Source of the DNA: Streptomyces sp. NBC_01255
GTDB taxonomy: Bacteria; Actinomycetota; Actinomycetes; Streptomycetales; Streptomycetaceae
DNA length: 64,000 bases
NCBI RefSeq assembly: GCF_036226445.1
Contig: NZ_CP108474.1
Span: forward strand, 1,488,001-1,552,000
Reading direction: 5' to 3'
In this document: positions 25,586-34,377 of the stretch, piece after piece
How positions within the stretch are numbered: the stretch's first letter is position 1
Layout: each line of letters opens with the position of its first letter
Translations under genes and position numbers: made by a program
The notes under the pieces: model-generated
Databases searched by the model: none
Seen by the model: the letters and a program-made list of their open reading frames with translations, nothing else
What the model was told of the DNA's origin: nothing

Positions 25586-26644
25586 TCAGGTCTGGACGAG
25601 CGGCTCGTACGCCTCGGCGGAGAGCCCGAAGGTCCAGGCCACGCCCTCCCGCGCGGTCCGCGTCGAGGGCGGCACCCGCAGCCAGTACGTGCGGTGGCTG
25701 CCGTCCGGTTCGGGGGTGGAGTTGACCACCTCGACCATCACCACGTCCTCGTCGTCGGCCAGTTCGACGCGCCACAGAACGCCCGTCTCGTCGCGGTGCT
25801 GGTGCCGGGCACCCGACTCCGCGAGGTAGCGGTCGTAGCCGTAGTACTCCAGCATCACGCGCCGCAGTTCGGCGTTCTCCTCCGCGCGGATCAGCTCGGG
25901 GGTGAGGCCGGCGAGACCGGCCAGGAAGTCGGCGTCCACCGACATGCCCCGCCAGGCGTGCAGGGCGAAGCCGTCGGGGTAGGCGAGCGCCGGGCCGTCG
26001 CCCCGGTCGAGGCGCCCGGCCTCGTCCCGGTGGAGCTCCACCGGGCGCTCGCAGACCACGGCGACGTTCTCGTAGGGCCACCACCAGCCCGCGTGCCGGG
26101 CGACTGCGGCGAGCCCCGCGAGCCGCTCGCCCCGGCCGTCGAAGGCGGCCAGCCAGGCGGCGTCGTGCTGGCCGAGCACCGCGTCGAACAGCACGAGCCG
26201 CACGGCGGTCGCCTCCCGCGCGGTCCCGTCGGTGACCCGTTCCGCGGCAGCCTCCGTCACCCCGGCCCGGATCCGGTCGGCGAGCTCCCGCGTGAGGTCC
26301 CAGAGCCCCGCGCCGGTCGCCTGCCAGTGCGCCGCCCAGCCCGCGGGTCCGAGCGCGTCGTGGAGGCGTCGCCGCTCCTCGGCCCAGGGCCGGGTGCGCA
26401 CCTCGTCCCGTACCGAACGGCCCGCGCCGTCAAGCCCTCTGACGAGTGCGACGGCCGCGAGCGGCGAGTCCGCCCAGAGCACGCGCGCGGGCTCGGCGAG
26501 CCCCGCCGTGCGGTAGGCGAGCCGGACGCCGGCCTCGGCGGCGGCGCGATCGGCCGGTCCGGTGGCCGCGGCGACGGCCCGCCACGTGTCCTGTGCGGTG
26601 GTGCGGTTCATTCCGGTGTCCCCCAAGTCCTCGTCCTTGACCAT
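25586..26644 (-). CDS. DUF6745-like protein beside the STM4011-4015 operon
   Basis: 352 residues. An Ala/Arg-rich helical N-terminal half is followed by a compact C-terminal domain with ERPVELHRDEAGRLDRGDGP, YPDGFALHAWRGM and LEYYGYDRYL; the DGPA-YPDG-AWRG pattern is the one I associate with DUF6745. No enzyme motif is known. ATG 26644 has a GAGGGG site; ATG 26611 is a possible alternative. It lies 27 bp after the small MYRQGDV gene, forming a two-gene operon divergent from the STM cluster, and is probably functionally linked to it. Confidence 0.75.
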   Translation of the reverse strand: MVKDEDLGDTGMNRTTAQDTWRAVAAATGPADRAAAEAGVRLAYRTAGLAEPARVLWADSPLAAVALVRGLDGAGRSVRDEVRTRPWAEERRRLHDALGPAGWAAHWQATGAGLWDLTRELADRIRAGVTEAAAERVTDGTAREATAVRLVLFDAVLGQHDAAWLAAFDGRGERLAGLAAVARHAGWWWPYENVAVVCERPVELHRDEAGRLDRGDGPALAYPDGFALHAWRGMSVDADFLAGLAGLTPELIRAEENAELRRVMLEYYGYDRYLAESGARHQHRDETGVLWRVELADDEDVVMVEVVNSTPEPDGSHRTYWLRVPPSTRTAREGVAWTFGLSAEAYEPLVQT

Positions 26645-26671
26645 GTCGAGCCCCTCACGTCCGCCGGGCCG

Positions 26672-26998
26672 TCAGTCCGCGACGATCCGGTAGGCGCCGG
26701 GCACGTACTCCCGCTGCCGCACGACCCGGTACCAGCCCTTGGGCAGGGCTATCGGGGCATGCTCCTCGTGCACCACCCGGCCGCCCTCGGGCAGTTCGAG
26801 CAGCAGCGGGCCGAGGGGGCCCGGCTCCCGCACGAGCCGGCCGGGTCCGGGGATGGCGTGGGCGTGCCCGGTCACCTCCCCGAGGGCAAGGACGAGACGG
26901 CCTCTGGCGTCCCTCGGCTCCCCCGCCGCGGCCTTCGCGCGGGCCGGTACGGCCGTCTCCTCGACGGGTGCGATCAGCACGTCTCCCTGCCGGTACAT
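26672..26998 (-). CDS. Small MYRQGDV-type protein of unknown function
   Basis: 108 residues. It opens MYRQGDVLIAPV, continues with VLALGEVTGHAHAIPGPG and closes with EHAPIALPKGWYRVVRQREY, a widespread small beta-rich family in actinobacteria, cyanobacteria and phages that I know only as hypothetical. The GEVTGHAHAI segment with two histidines and the HEEHAPI segment could make a metal or ligand site. ATG 26998 has a strong GGAGGGGAGA site. It is first gene of the divergent pair facing STM4015. Confidence 0.75.
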   Translation of the reverse strand: MYRQGDVLIAPVEETAVPARAKAAAGEPRDARGRLVLALGEVTGHAHAIPGPGRLVREPGPLGPLLLELPEGGRVVHEEHAPIALPKGWYRVVRQREYVPGAYRIVAD

Positions 26999-27198
26999 GG
27001 CTCTCCCCTCCCCGTTCGGCGCGCTTCGCCCGAACACGAGAACGACGCTAGAGGCCGGGTCTGACAATCGGTCCGACCATCGCCCACCGGACAGTCCCTT
27101 GCCCGCCGGCGCGGCCCCGGCGAAGGGCGTTGTCGGTGCCGCTTGGTACAACTCTTGGCATCAGCCGATCAACGTCGTCCGTTGTCTGGAGCACCGTC

Positions 27199-28170
27199 AT
27201 GACCATCGGGAAATACCAGCAGGATTTCCACGGCCTTCCCGTGTTCGACTTCCCGAGTGCCGGCGCGGACGGGACCGCGTCCACCCCGCTGCCGGACGCC
27301 GCCGCCGTCGCCTGGCGGATCTCCGCCCCGACGTACAGCGAGCCCGAGGACGAGCTCTGGGAGCCGCAGTTCGAGCGGTTCCTCAAGACGGTCGACCCCA
27401 CCCAGGTCCGCGCGCTGGTCGTCGGCGGCTGGGACGAGGCGTACGAGGAATCGTCCGCGCCCATCGTCGCGGCGCTGATCGCCGCCCGCGACCGGCTCAC
27501 GGACCTGCGGGCGGTGTTCCTCGGCGACATGACGGGCGAGGACTGTGAGATCTCGTGGATCGTCCAGTCCGACGTGACGCCGCTGCTCGCCGCCTACCCG
27601 GCCCTGCGGGAGTTCGGGGTGCGCGGGGGCTCGGAGCTGGAGTTCCCGCCGATCCGGCACGAGGGCCTGGAGACCCTGGTGGTCGAGACGGGCGGTCTGC
27701 CCGCCGAGGTCGTGCGCGGGATCGCCGGCAGCGAGCTGCCCGCGCTGGAGAACCTCGAACTCTGGCTCGGCACCGACAACTACGGCGGCGACAGCACCAC
27801 CGAGGACCTGGCACCGCTGCTCGCCGGGACGGCCTTCCCCGCCCTGCGCAGCCTGGGACTGTGCAACAGCGTCATCCAGGACGAGGTCGCCGCGGCCGTG
27901 GCCGGCGCCCCGGTCGTCGCCCGGATCGAGCGGCTCGACCTCTCCAAGGGCGTCCTGACGGACGAGGGCGCGGCCGCCCTGCTCGACGGGCAGCCGCTCA
28001 CCCACCTCACCCGCCTCGACCTCTCCCACCACTTCCTGTCGGAGGCGATGAGCGACCGGGTCCGCGCCGCGCTCGCCCCGCACGGCGTCACGGTCGTCCT
28101 CGACGACGCCCAGGAGCCGGAGGACTACGGTGACGGCTCGGTCTACCGGTACGTCGCGGTAGCCGAATGA
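27199..28170 (+). CDS. STM4015-family leucine-rich-repeat protein
   Basis: 323 residues. The N-terminus FHGLPVFDFP and early WRISAPTYSEPEDELWE are family markers. From about residue 110 a series of irregular leucine-rich repeats is visible (LREFGVRGGSELEFP, LETLVVETGGLP, LENLELWLGTDNYGG, IERLDLSKGVLTDEG, LTRLDLSHHFLS). Such solenoids bind proteins, so it may hold a substrate or assemble the other products. ATG 27199 has a modest GGAG site; its stop overlaps the next start (ATGA). It is first gene of the five-gene operon. Confidence 0.88.
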   Translation: MTIGKYQQDFHGLPVFDFPSAGADGTASTPLPDAAAVAWRISAPTYSEPEDELWEPQFERFLKTVDPTQVRALVVGGWDEAYEESSAPIVAALIAARDRLTDLRAVFLGDMTGEDCEISWIVQSDVTPLLAAYPALREFGVRGGSELEFPPIRHEGLETLVVETGGLPAEVVRGIAGSELPALENLELWLGTDNYGGDSTTEDLAPLLAGTAFPALRSLGLCNSVIQDEVAAAVAGAPVVARIERLDLSKGVLTDEGAAALLDGQPLTHLTRLDLSHHFLSEAMSDRVRAALAPHGVTVVLDDAQEPEDYGDGSVYRYVAVAE

Positions 28171-29339
28171 CCCCCGCCCCGCGCCCCGTCGTCGTCGGTG
28201 ATCCGGCGGGCCGCCGTGTCGCGTTCCTCCAGGACGCGCTGCGGACCGCCGGGCTGCCCGGGGCGCGGGTGGTGTCCTGGCCGGACGTGCTGGGCGGCCG
28301 GGCGCGGTTCGCCGCCGGCGAGACCGTACGGATCGACTCGCCCGGTGAGGATCCGGAGGCCGACCGGCTGCTGCGCGGCGTCGACGACCCGGCCCGGGTC
28401 GAGGGTTCGGGCCGCTGGTACGCCCGGTTCACCGCCGCCGTCTCGGAGCTCGCGGAGACCGTCGGAGACGCGGGAGCCGCGCTCGTCGACGACCCCGGCG
28501 AGCTCGCGGTCCTGTTCGACAAACGGCTGAGCCACGGCCGGCTGCGAGCGGCCGGTGTGCCGGTGCCCGACTCGCCGACCTCCGGGCCCGCCGCCCCGGC
28601 CGTGGGCGGCTGGGCGGACCTCCGTTCGCTGCTCGGCGAGGCCGGCCTGCGGCGGGTGTTCGTGAAGCTCGCGCACGGCTCCTCCGCGTCGGGAGTGTTC
28701 GCGGTGGAGACGAACGGCACGGGCAGGATCCAGGCGACCACCTCGGTGGAGCGCGCACCGGACGGACGTCTCTTCAACTCCCTGCGGGTACGGCGCTACA
28801 CGAGCGAGCGGGAGATCGCCTCGATCGTGGACGCCCTCGCCCCCGACGGGCTGCACGTCGAGCGCTGGCTGCCGAAGGCCACCCAGGACGGCCGCGCCGC
28901 CGACCTGCGGGTGGTGGTGATCGACGGCCGGGCCACCCATGCCGTCGTCCGCACCAGCCGCTCCCCGATGACCAATCTGCATCTGGGCGGCGCCCGGGGC
29001 GACCTGGCCGCCGCCCGGGCCGCGATCATCGCGGCCGGCGGGCGGTGGGAGGACGCGCTCGGCGTGTGCGAGCGGGCCGCCGCCGCCTTCCCCGGCACCC
29101 GGTGCGTGGGCGTCGACCTGCTGCCCGCGACCGGCTGGCGCCGCTTCGCGGTGGGCGAGGTCAATGCCTTCGGCGACCTGCTGCCGAGGCTCACGGGTCT
29201 GCCGGGCAGCGGCGCCGAGGGCCTCGACACGTACGCGGCGCAGGTCGCCGCCCACTTCCCCGGCCCACTCTCCTCCGACGCGACCCGCACCCGCCCGTCC
29301 GACGCAGCCCCCCGCACCACAGGAACGAGCACCACGTGA
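28167..29339 (+). CDS. STM4014-family, ATP-grasp-like protein
   Basis: 390 residues. After an N-terminal alpha/beta region (VVVGDPAGRRVAFLQDAL, SWPDVLGG) come elements that look like an ATP-grasp core: a lid/lysine segment RVFVKLAHGSSASGVFAV, the hinge-like LHVERWLPKATQ, DLRVVVIDG, and the metal-site-like WRRFAVGEVNAFGDLL. Such enzymes join a carboxylate to an amine through an acyl phosphate. The assignment to STM4014 is firm by context and length; the ATP-grasp reading is by eye. It overlaps both neighbours by four bases. Confidence 0.85.
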   Translation: MTPAPRPVVVGDPAGRRVAFLQDALRTAGLPGARVVSWPDVLGGRARFAAGETVRIDSPGEDPEADRLLRGVDDPARVEGSGRWYARFTAAVSELAETVGDAGAALVDDPGELAVLFDKRLSHGRLRAAGVPVPDSPTSGPAAPAVGGWADLRSLLGEAGLRRVFVKLAHGSSASGVFAVETNGTGRIQATTSVERAPDGRLFNSLRVRRYTSEREIASIVDALAPDGLHVERWLPKATQDGRAADLRVVVIDGRATHAVVRTSRSPMTNLHLGGARGDLAAARAAIIAAGGRWEDALGVCERAAAAFPGTRCVGVDLLPATGWRRFAVGEVNAFGDLLPRLTGLPGSGAEGLDTYAAQVAAHFPGPLSSDATRTRPSDAAPRTTGTSTT

Positions 29340-30172
29340 ACCAGCCCGACATGAACGCGATCGTCGGCAGCCACGACCTGCTCCTGGTCACCCTCGACAC
29401 GCTGCGGTACGACGTGGCGGCCGAGCTGGCGGCCGAGGGGCGCATCCCGCATCTGGCCCGGCATCTACCCGGCGGCGCCTGGGAGCGGCGGCACGCGCCC
29501 GGCAGCTTCACGTACGCCTCCCACCAGGCGATCTTCGCGGGTTTCCTGCCGACCCCGGCCGCTCCCGGGCCGCACCCCCGGCTCTTCGCGGCCCGTTTCG
29601 CGGGCAGCGAGACGACGGCCGACGGCACTTTCGTCCACGACACCCCGGACCTCGTCTCGGCGCTCGCCGGCGAGGGCTACCGGACGGTCTGCGTCGGCGG
29701 GGTGGGCTTCTTCAACAAGCAGCCGCCGCTCGGCTCCGTACTCCCCGGCCTGTTCCAGGAGAGCCACTGGGAGCCGTCCTTCGGCGTCGCGTCCCCGACC
29801 TCCTTCGCGTCCCAGGTGGACCGCGCCGAGGAGGTCGTCGCCGCGCTCCCCCGCGAGCGCCGGCTCTTCCTCTTCGTCAACGTGTCCGCGCTCCACCAGC
29901 CCAACTGGTTCCACAGCCCGGGGGCGACGCCCGAGGCCGGGGACTCCCGGGCCACACACGCGGCGGCCCTCGAATACGTCGACCGGCACATCGGACGCCT
30001 CTTCGCCGCGATGAGCAGCCGCCGGCCCTGCTTCGCGATCGTCTGCTCGGACCACGGCACCGCGTACGGGGAGGACGGCCACACCGGACACCGGCTCGGC
30101 CACGAGGTCGTGTGGACCGTGCCGTACGCGCAGTTCGTCCTGGACGGCCCCGCGCAGGAGGCGACGGCATGA
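29336..30172 (+). CDS. STM4013/SEN3800-family alkaline-phosphatase-superfamily hydrolase
   Basis: 278 residues from GTG 29336, which overlaps the previous stop (GTGA); ATG 29351 is the alternative. The sulfatase/phosphodiesterase fold is shown by LLLVTLDTLRYDV (first metal aspartate), GSFTYASHQAIFAGF (nucleophile region, where Thr or Ser replaces the sulfatase Cys), and CSDHGTAYGEDGHTGHRLGH (metal Asp-His pair and distal His). It should cleave or transfer a phosphate or sulfate ester. No signal peptide, so it acts in the cytoplasm with the two radical SAM proteins. Confidence 0.88.
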   Translation: MNQPDMNAIVGSHDLLLVTLDTLRYDVAAELAAEGRIPHLARHLPGGAWERRHAPGSFTYASHQAIFAGFLPTPAAPGPHPRLFAARFAGSETTADGTFVHDTPDLVSALAGEGYRTVCVGGVGFFNKQPPLGSVLPGLFQESHWEPSFGVASPTSFASQVDRAEEVVAALPRERRLFLFVNVSALHQPNWFHSPGATPEAGDSRATHAAALEYVDRHIGRLFAAMSSRRPCFAIVCSDHGTAYGEDGHTGHRLGHEVVWTVPYAQFVLDGPAQEATA

Positions 30173-31515
30173 GCGACACCACCACCCCGCGCCCGTACCG
30201 CAGCTACGTCTACGCCTATCCGCACAAGACGGCGTACCGCGCGCTCCCCGACCGGCCGTCCCTCGACGCCCTCTGGGCGGCGGAGCCGAAGGACGCGCTC
30301 TCCCTCTACGCGCACATACCGTTCTGCGAGGTCCGCTGCGGGTTCTGCAATCTCTTCACCCGCATCGGCGCCCCCGACGAGCTGACCACCCGCTACCTCG
30401 ACGCCCTCGACCGCCAGGCCACGGCCGTCCGCGAGGCGCTCGGCGACCCCCGAGGGGACAGCGCTCCCGTGCGGTTCGCCACGGCCGCGTTCGGCGGTGG
30501 CACGCCCACCTTCCTCACCGCCGCCGAGCTGGAGCGGCTCTGCGACATCGCCGAGAAGCGGATGGGGGTCGATCTGCGGGCCGTACCGCTGTCCGTCGAG
30601 ACGTCCCCCGCGACCGCGACCGCCGACCGGCTCACGGTCCTCGCCGAGCGGGGCGCGACCCGCCTCAGCATCGGCGTGCAGAGCTTCGTGGAGGCGGAGG
30701 CGCGGGCGGCGGTCCGGCCGCAGCGGCGCGCGGACGTCGAGGCCGCGCTCGGCAGGATCCGGGACACCGGTGTGCCCGTCCTCAACATCGACCTGATCTA
30801 CGGGATCGACGGCCAGACCGAGGAGTCCTGGCGTTCCTCGCTCGACGCGGCGCTCGCCTGGTGCCCCGAGGAGCTGTACCTCTACCCGCTGTACGTCCGG
30901 CCGCTCACCGGTCTCGGCCGGATCTCCCCCGGGGCCGACCGCGAGTGGGACGAGCGGCGGCTGCGCCTCTACCGGTACGGCCGGGACCACCTCCGCGCGC
31001 ACGGCTACGAGCAGGTGTCGATGCGGATGTTCCGCCGGACGGACGCCGCGCCCCTCGGCCCGGACGACTACGCGTGCCAGACGGACGGGATGATCGGCCT
31101 GGGCTGCGGCGCCCGCTCGTACACCTCGGCGCTGCACTACTCCTTCGACTACGCCGTCGACATGCGCGAGATCCGCTCGATCATCGACGCGTACACGGAG
31201 ACAGAGGACTTCTCCCGCGTCGAGGTCGGCCGGTGGGTCGATGCCGAGGAGGCCCGCCGCCGCCATCTGCTCCAGTCGCTGCTCCAGGCCGAGGGCATGC
31301 CGGTCGCCGGCTACGAGGAGCGGTTCGGCTCCTCCCCGTTCGCGGACTTCCCCGCGGAGCTGGCCCGTTTCGCGTCCCTCGGCTGGCTCGACGAGGACGC
31401 CCCGGCGGGGCTGCTCCGGCTGTCACCGGAGGGGCTCGCGTACTCGGACGGGCTCGGCCCGGAGCTGTTCTCGCCCGACGTGCGGGCCGCCATGGCCGCG
31501 TACGAGCCGAAGTAG
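30169..31515 (+). CDS. STM4012-family radical SAM protein (HemW-like)
   Basis: 448 residues. The cluster motif is HIPFCEVRCGFCNLFT (CxxxCxxC) near residue 50. FGGGTPTFLTAAELERL, VETSPATATADRL, RLSIGVQSF and NIDLIYGIDGQTEESW follow the HemW/HemN barrel, and a HemN_C-like domain fills residues 340-448. HemW proteins bind heme, but paralogues in gene clusters do unrelated radical chemistry. The ATGA overlap with STM4013 and the seven-base gap to STM4011 place it firmly in the operon. Confidence 0.92.
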   Translation: MSDTTTPRPYRSYVYAYPHKTAYRALPDRPSLDALWAAEPKDALSLYAHIPFCEVRCGFCNLFTRIGAPDELTTRYLDALDRQATAVREALGDPRGDSAPVRFATAAFGGGTPTFLTAAELERLCDIAEKRMGVDLRAVPLSVETSPATATADRLTVLAERGATRLSIGVQSFVEAEARAAVRPQRRADVEAALGRIRDTGVPVLNIDLIYGIDGQTEESWRSSLDAALAWCPEELYLYPLYVRPLTGLGRISPGADREWDERRLRLYRYGRDHLRAHGYEQVSMRMFRRTDAAPLGPDDYACQTDGMIGLGCGARSYTSALHYSFDYAVDMREIRSIIDAYTETEDFSRVEVGRWVDAEEARRRHLLQSLLQAEGMPVAGYEERFGSSPFADFPAELARFASLGWLDEDAPAGLLRLSPEGLAYSDGLGPELFSPDVRAAMAAYEPK

Positions 31516-31522
31516 GGAAGCC

Positions 31523-32395
31523 GTGGATCTGACCCTGCTCTACCGCGGCCCGCTCGCCTCCTGCGACTTCGACTGCCCCTACTGCCCCTTCGCCAAACGC
31601 CGGGACAGCCGCGAGCAGCTGCGCGCGGACCGGGCCGCGCTCGACCGGTTCACCGGGTGGGCCGCCGGACAGACCGGCGACCGGCTGCGGATCCTCTTCA
31701 CCCCGTGGGGCGAGGGCCTGGTGCGCTCCTGGTACCGGCGGGCCCTGGTCGACCTGTCACGGCTGCCGCACGTGGAGCGGGTGGCGATCCAGACCAACCT
31801 CAGCTGCCGGACCGACTGGCTGGCGGAGGCGGACCCCGAGACCGTCGCCCTCTGGTGCACGTACCACCCGGGCCAGACGCCGTACGAACGCTTCCTCGGC
31901 AAGTGCCGCGAGCTGGCCGCCCGGGGCATCCGGTTCAGCGTCGGCGTGGTCGGCCTGCCCGAGCACCGTGACGACGCCCGCCGGCTGCGCGCGGCCCTGC
32001 CGCCGCACGTCTACCTCTGGGTGAACGCAGCCGAGGGCCACACGTACACGGACGCGGAGGCCGAGGAGTGGACGGGGATCGACCCGCTCTTCCCCTACAG
32101 CAGACGGCCGCACCGCTCGGCGGGGCTGCCGTGCCGTACCGGCGAGTCGGTGATCTCGGTGGACGGCGAGGGGACCGTGCGGCGCTGCCACTTCGTCAAG
32201 GCCGAGCTGGGGAACCTGTACGACGGTTCGTACCGCGCCGCGCTGCGCCCCCGGGCCTGCCCCCTCGCCGTCTGCGACTGCCACATCGGCTACGTCCATC
32301 TGGAGACGCTGCCGCTGTACGACGTCTTCGCCGGCGGGGTCCTGGAGCGGATCCCGGCCGGCGTCGGCGGCCCCGGCGGTCCTACAGGGGCATGA
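31523..32395 (+). CDS. STM4011-family radical SAM protein
   Basis: 290 residues from GTG 31523 with a GGGAAG site. The SAM cluster motif is SCDFDCPYCPFAK, only about 13 residues from the start, then ILFTPWGEGLVRSWYR, VAIQTNLSC and a C-terminal Cys-rich part (GTVRRCHFVKAELGNLYDG, CPLAVCDCHIGY) that resembles a truncated SPASM/twitch auxiliary-cluster region. SPASM-like enzymes usually modify peptides, so a peptide or protein substrate is plausible. The last 14 bp overlap the convergent SGNH hydrolase gene. Confidence 0.9.
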   Translation: MDLTLLYRGPLASCDFDCPYCPFAKRRDSREQLRADRAALDRFTGWAAGQTGDRLRILFTPWGEGLVRSWYRRALVDLSRLPHVERVAIQTNLSCRTDWLAEADPETVALWCTYHPGQTPYERFLGKCRELAARGIRFSVGVVGLPEHRDDARRLRAALPPHVYLWVNAAEGHTYTDAEAEEWTGIDPLFPYSRRPHRSAGLPCRTGESVISVDGEGTVRRCHFVKAELGNLYDGSYRAALRPRACPLAVCDCHIGYVHLETLPLYDVFAGGVLERIPAGVGGPGGPTGA

Positions 32396-33176
32396 GGTCG
32401 GGGCGCTTCGCCTCGACGTGGTCGCCCGAGCTCTCGCCGCGCAGCCTGCGCCCGATCCAGGGCACGAGGTACTCCTTGGCCCAGTTGAGGTCGTCGCGGC
32501 GGACCTCCAGCGTGCCGCGCGGGGGGCGCGGCGGCCACGGCTGGTCCGGGTCGGCGGGCACCGGCAGGCCGAGGACCTGGGCGGCACGCAGGGCGACGCG
32601 GGTGTGGCCGTCGGGCGAGAGGTGCAGCCGGTCGTCGTCCCAGGCCCGCAGGTCCTGCACGGACTTGAGCGACCACAGGTCGAGGACCGGGCAGTCGTAG
32701 CGGTCCGCGATGGACCGGACGTGGGCCGTGTAGGTGGCGATCTTCCCGCGCAGGTGCCGGAGCACGGGGATGTCACGGGTGTCGAAGCCGGTGGTCACCA
32801 TGACGGTGCCGACGGCGGAGGTCAGGTCGGCGACGGCGCGCTCGAAGCGCTCGGCCACGTCGTCGGGGTCGGTGCCGGGCCGGATGATGTCGTTGCCGCC
32901 GGCACAGAAGGTCACCAGGTCGGGGGCGAGTTCCTTCGCCCGGGGGACCTGTTCCGCCACGATCTGGTCGAGCAGGCGCCCGCGTACGGCCAGGTTGGCG
33001 TAGCGGAAGTCGTCGTGCTCCGGCAGCTCGTCGGCGAGCAGCACCGCGAAGCGGTCCGCCCAGCCGACGTACGTCCCGTCGGGCCCGGGGTCTCCGACGC
33101 CCTCGGTGAAGCTGTCACCGATCGCCGCGTACGACCCGAATGCGTTCTTGTCTCTTGATCTCGAATCGTCTGCCAC
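32382..33176 (-). CDS. SGNH/GDSL-type hydrolase
   Basis: 264 residues. Block I is YAAIGDSFTEGVG (nucleophile Ser), block II gives ANLAVRG, block III CAGGND and block V DDRLHLSPDGH with the catalytic Asp-His pair. No signal peptide, so a cytoplasmic esterase or acyl hydrolase. The last 50 residues (RRDDLNWAKEYLVPWIGRRL) are seen in a common actinobacterial subfamily. It converges with, and overlaps, the STM4011 gene by 14 bp. Confidence 0.92.
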   Translation of the reverse strand: MADDSRSRDKNAFGSYAAIGDSFTEGVGDPGPDGTYVGWADRFAVLLADELPEHDDFRYANLAVRGRLLDQIVAEQVPRAKELAPDLVTFCAGGNDIIRPGTDPDDVAERFERAVADLTSAVGTVMVTTGFDTRDIPVLRHLRGKIATYTAHVRSIADRYDCPVLDLWSLKSVQDLRAWDDDRLHLSPDGHTRVALRAAQVLGLPVPADPDQPWPPRPPRGTLEVRRDDLNWAKEYLVPWIGRRLRGESSGDHVEAKRPDLMPL

Positions 33177-33282
33177 GGGAGCACATCCTTCCCTTTCGGA
33201 TGTGACCTACGCGACCGTAAGGAGGGGTTGACGCAGGGTGACATATGCCACCGATAAAGATTCTCCCAAGCCGGAATACGCC

Positions 33283-33312
33283 GACGGCCCGGCACACATG
33301 TGCCGGGCCGTC
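33283..33312. terminator. Hairpin terminator of the M23 gene
   Basis: Perfect 13-base arms (33283-33295 and 33300-33312) around a four-base loop, 14 bp beyond the stop codon of the leftward M23 peptidase gene. It also lies upstream of the leftward SGNH gene, insulating it. Confidence 0.85.
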
Positions 33313-33326
33313 AGGGAGCGTCCGTG

Positions 33327-34361
33327 TCAGACGGAGACGCCGTGCTGGCGCAGGTAGGCCAGCGGGTCGACGTCGGAGCCGTAGCTCGGGGAGGTGCGGA
33401 TCTCGAAGTGCAGGTGCGGGCCGGTGGAGTTGCCGGTCGAGCCGGAGAGGCCGATCTGCTGGCCGCCGGTGACGGTCTGGCCGGACGAGACGGAGAGGGA
33501 GGAGAGGTGCGCGTACTGCGAGTAGTTGCCGTCGGCGTGCTGGATGACGACCTCGTTGCCGTAGGCGCCGCTCCAGCCGGCGGAGACGACCGTGCCGGCG
33601 CCGACGGCGCGGACGGTGGTGCCGGAGGAGGCGGTGAAGTCGACACCGGTGTGGTAGCCGGAGGACCACATGGAGCCGGAGGCGCGGTACGGGGTGGAGA
33701 AGCCGGCGCTGACGGGGGCGACCCAGCCGGACGCGGAGGTCGAGGCCCCGGACGACTGGGAGGTCTGCGACGACTGCGACGAGGAGGACTCGGCGGAGGC
33801 GGCGGCCGGAGCGGCGGCGCGCTGGCTGCTGCGCGAGGCACGCGAGGAGTCGCCGTTCTTCTCGGAGCTCTGCGTGCTCTCGGGAGCGGCCTTCGGGGCG
33901 GCCTTCGGAGCCGCCTTCGGGGCGGCGGCCTTGGGCGCGGCGCTCTTCGGAGCGGCGGCGGCGGTGTTCTTCGCGCCGAGCGTGAGCTTCATGCCGGGCA
34001 GGATCAGCGAGGGGTTCTCGCCGACGACCTGGCGGTTGTCCGCGTAGAGCTTCTGCCAGCCGCCTGCGAGGTGGTGCTCGGTGGCGATCTTCGACAGGTA
34101 GTCGCCGCTGACGACGGAGTACGTCTTCGGCGCGGCCTTCGCGGCGGCGGTGGGCGCGGCCTGGAGGGCGGCGGGCGCCTTCACCTGAGCGGCGGCGACG
34201 GCCTGGGCGGGGACGGCGGCCGGGGCGGCCTGCTCGGCGGCGTGGGCTCCGGTGGCGCCGAGGAGCGGAAGGGCGACGACGGCGCCTCCCGTACTGGCGA
34301 CGACGAGACCACGCGTGATGGAATTGATCTTGGGACGGCGGTGCTTACCCTTCGCGGGCAT
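33327..34361 (-). CDS. Secreted LysM-M23 peptidoglycan hydrolase
   Basis: 344 residues from ATG 34361 (GGAGAGG site). Residues 1-50 form a signal peptide (basic KGKHRRPKINSITRG, hydrophobic VVASTGGAVVALPLLGATG, cut after AHA). An Ala/Pro linker leads to a LysM domain (TYSVVSGDYLSKIATEHHL, about 85-135), a Lys/Ala/Pro/Ser linker, and an M23 domain with HTGVDFTASSGT and PHLHFEI, the zinc ligands. It cuts peptide cross-links in the wall, probably during growth, sporulation or germination. Expression should be set by the c-di-AMP riboswitch in its 5' leader. Confidence 0.95.
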   Translation of the reverse strand: MPAKGKHRRPKINSITRGLVVASTGGAVVALPLLGATGAHAAEQAAPAAVPAQAVAAAQVKAPAALQAAPTAAAKAAPKTYSVVSGDYLSKIATEHHLAGGWQKLYADNRQVVGENPSLILPGMKLTLGAKNTAAAAPKSAAPKAAAPKAAPKAAPKAAPESTQSSEKNGDSSRASRSSQRAAAPAAASAESSSSQSSQTSQSSGASTSASGWVAPVSAGFSTPYRASGSMWSSGYHTGVDFTASSGTTVRAVGAGTVVSAGWSGAYGNEVVIQHADGNYSQYAHLSSLSVSSGQTVTGGQQIGLSGSTGNSTGPHLHFEIRTSPSYGSDVDPLAYLRQHGVSV

Positions 34362-34377
34362 GGCGAATTCCTCTCCG

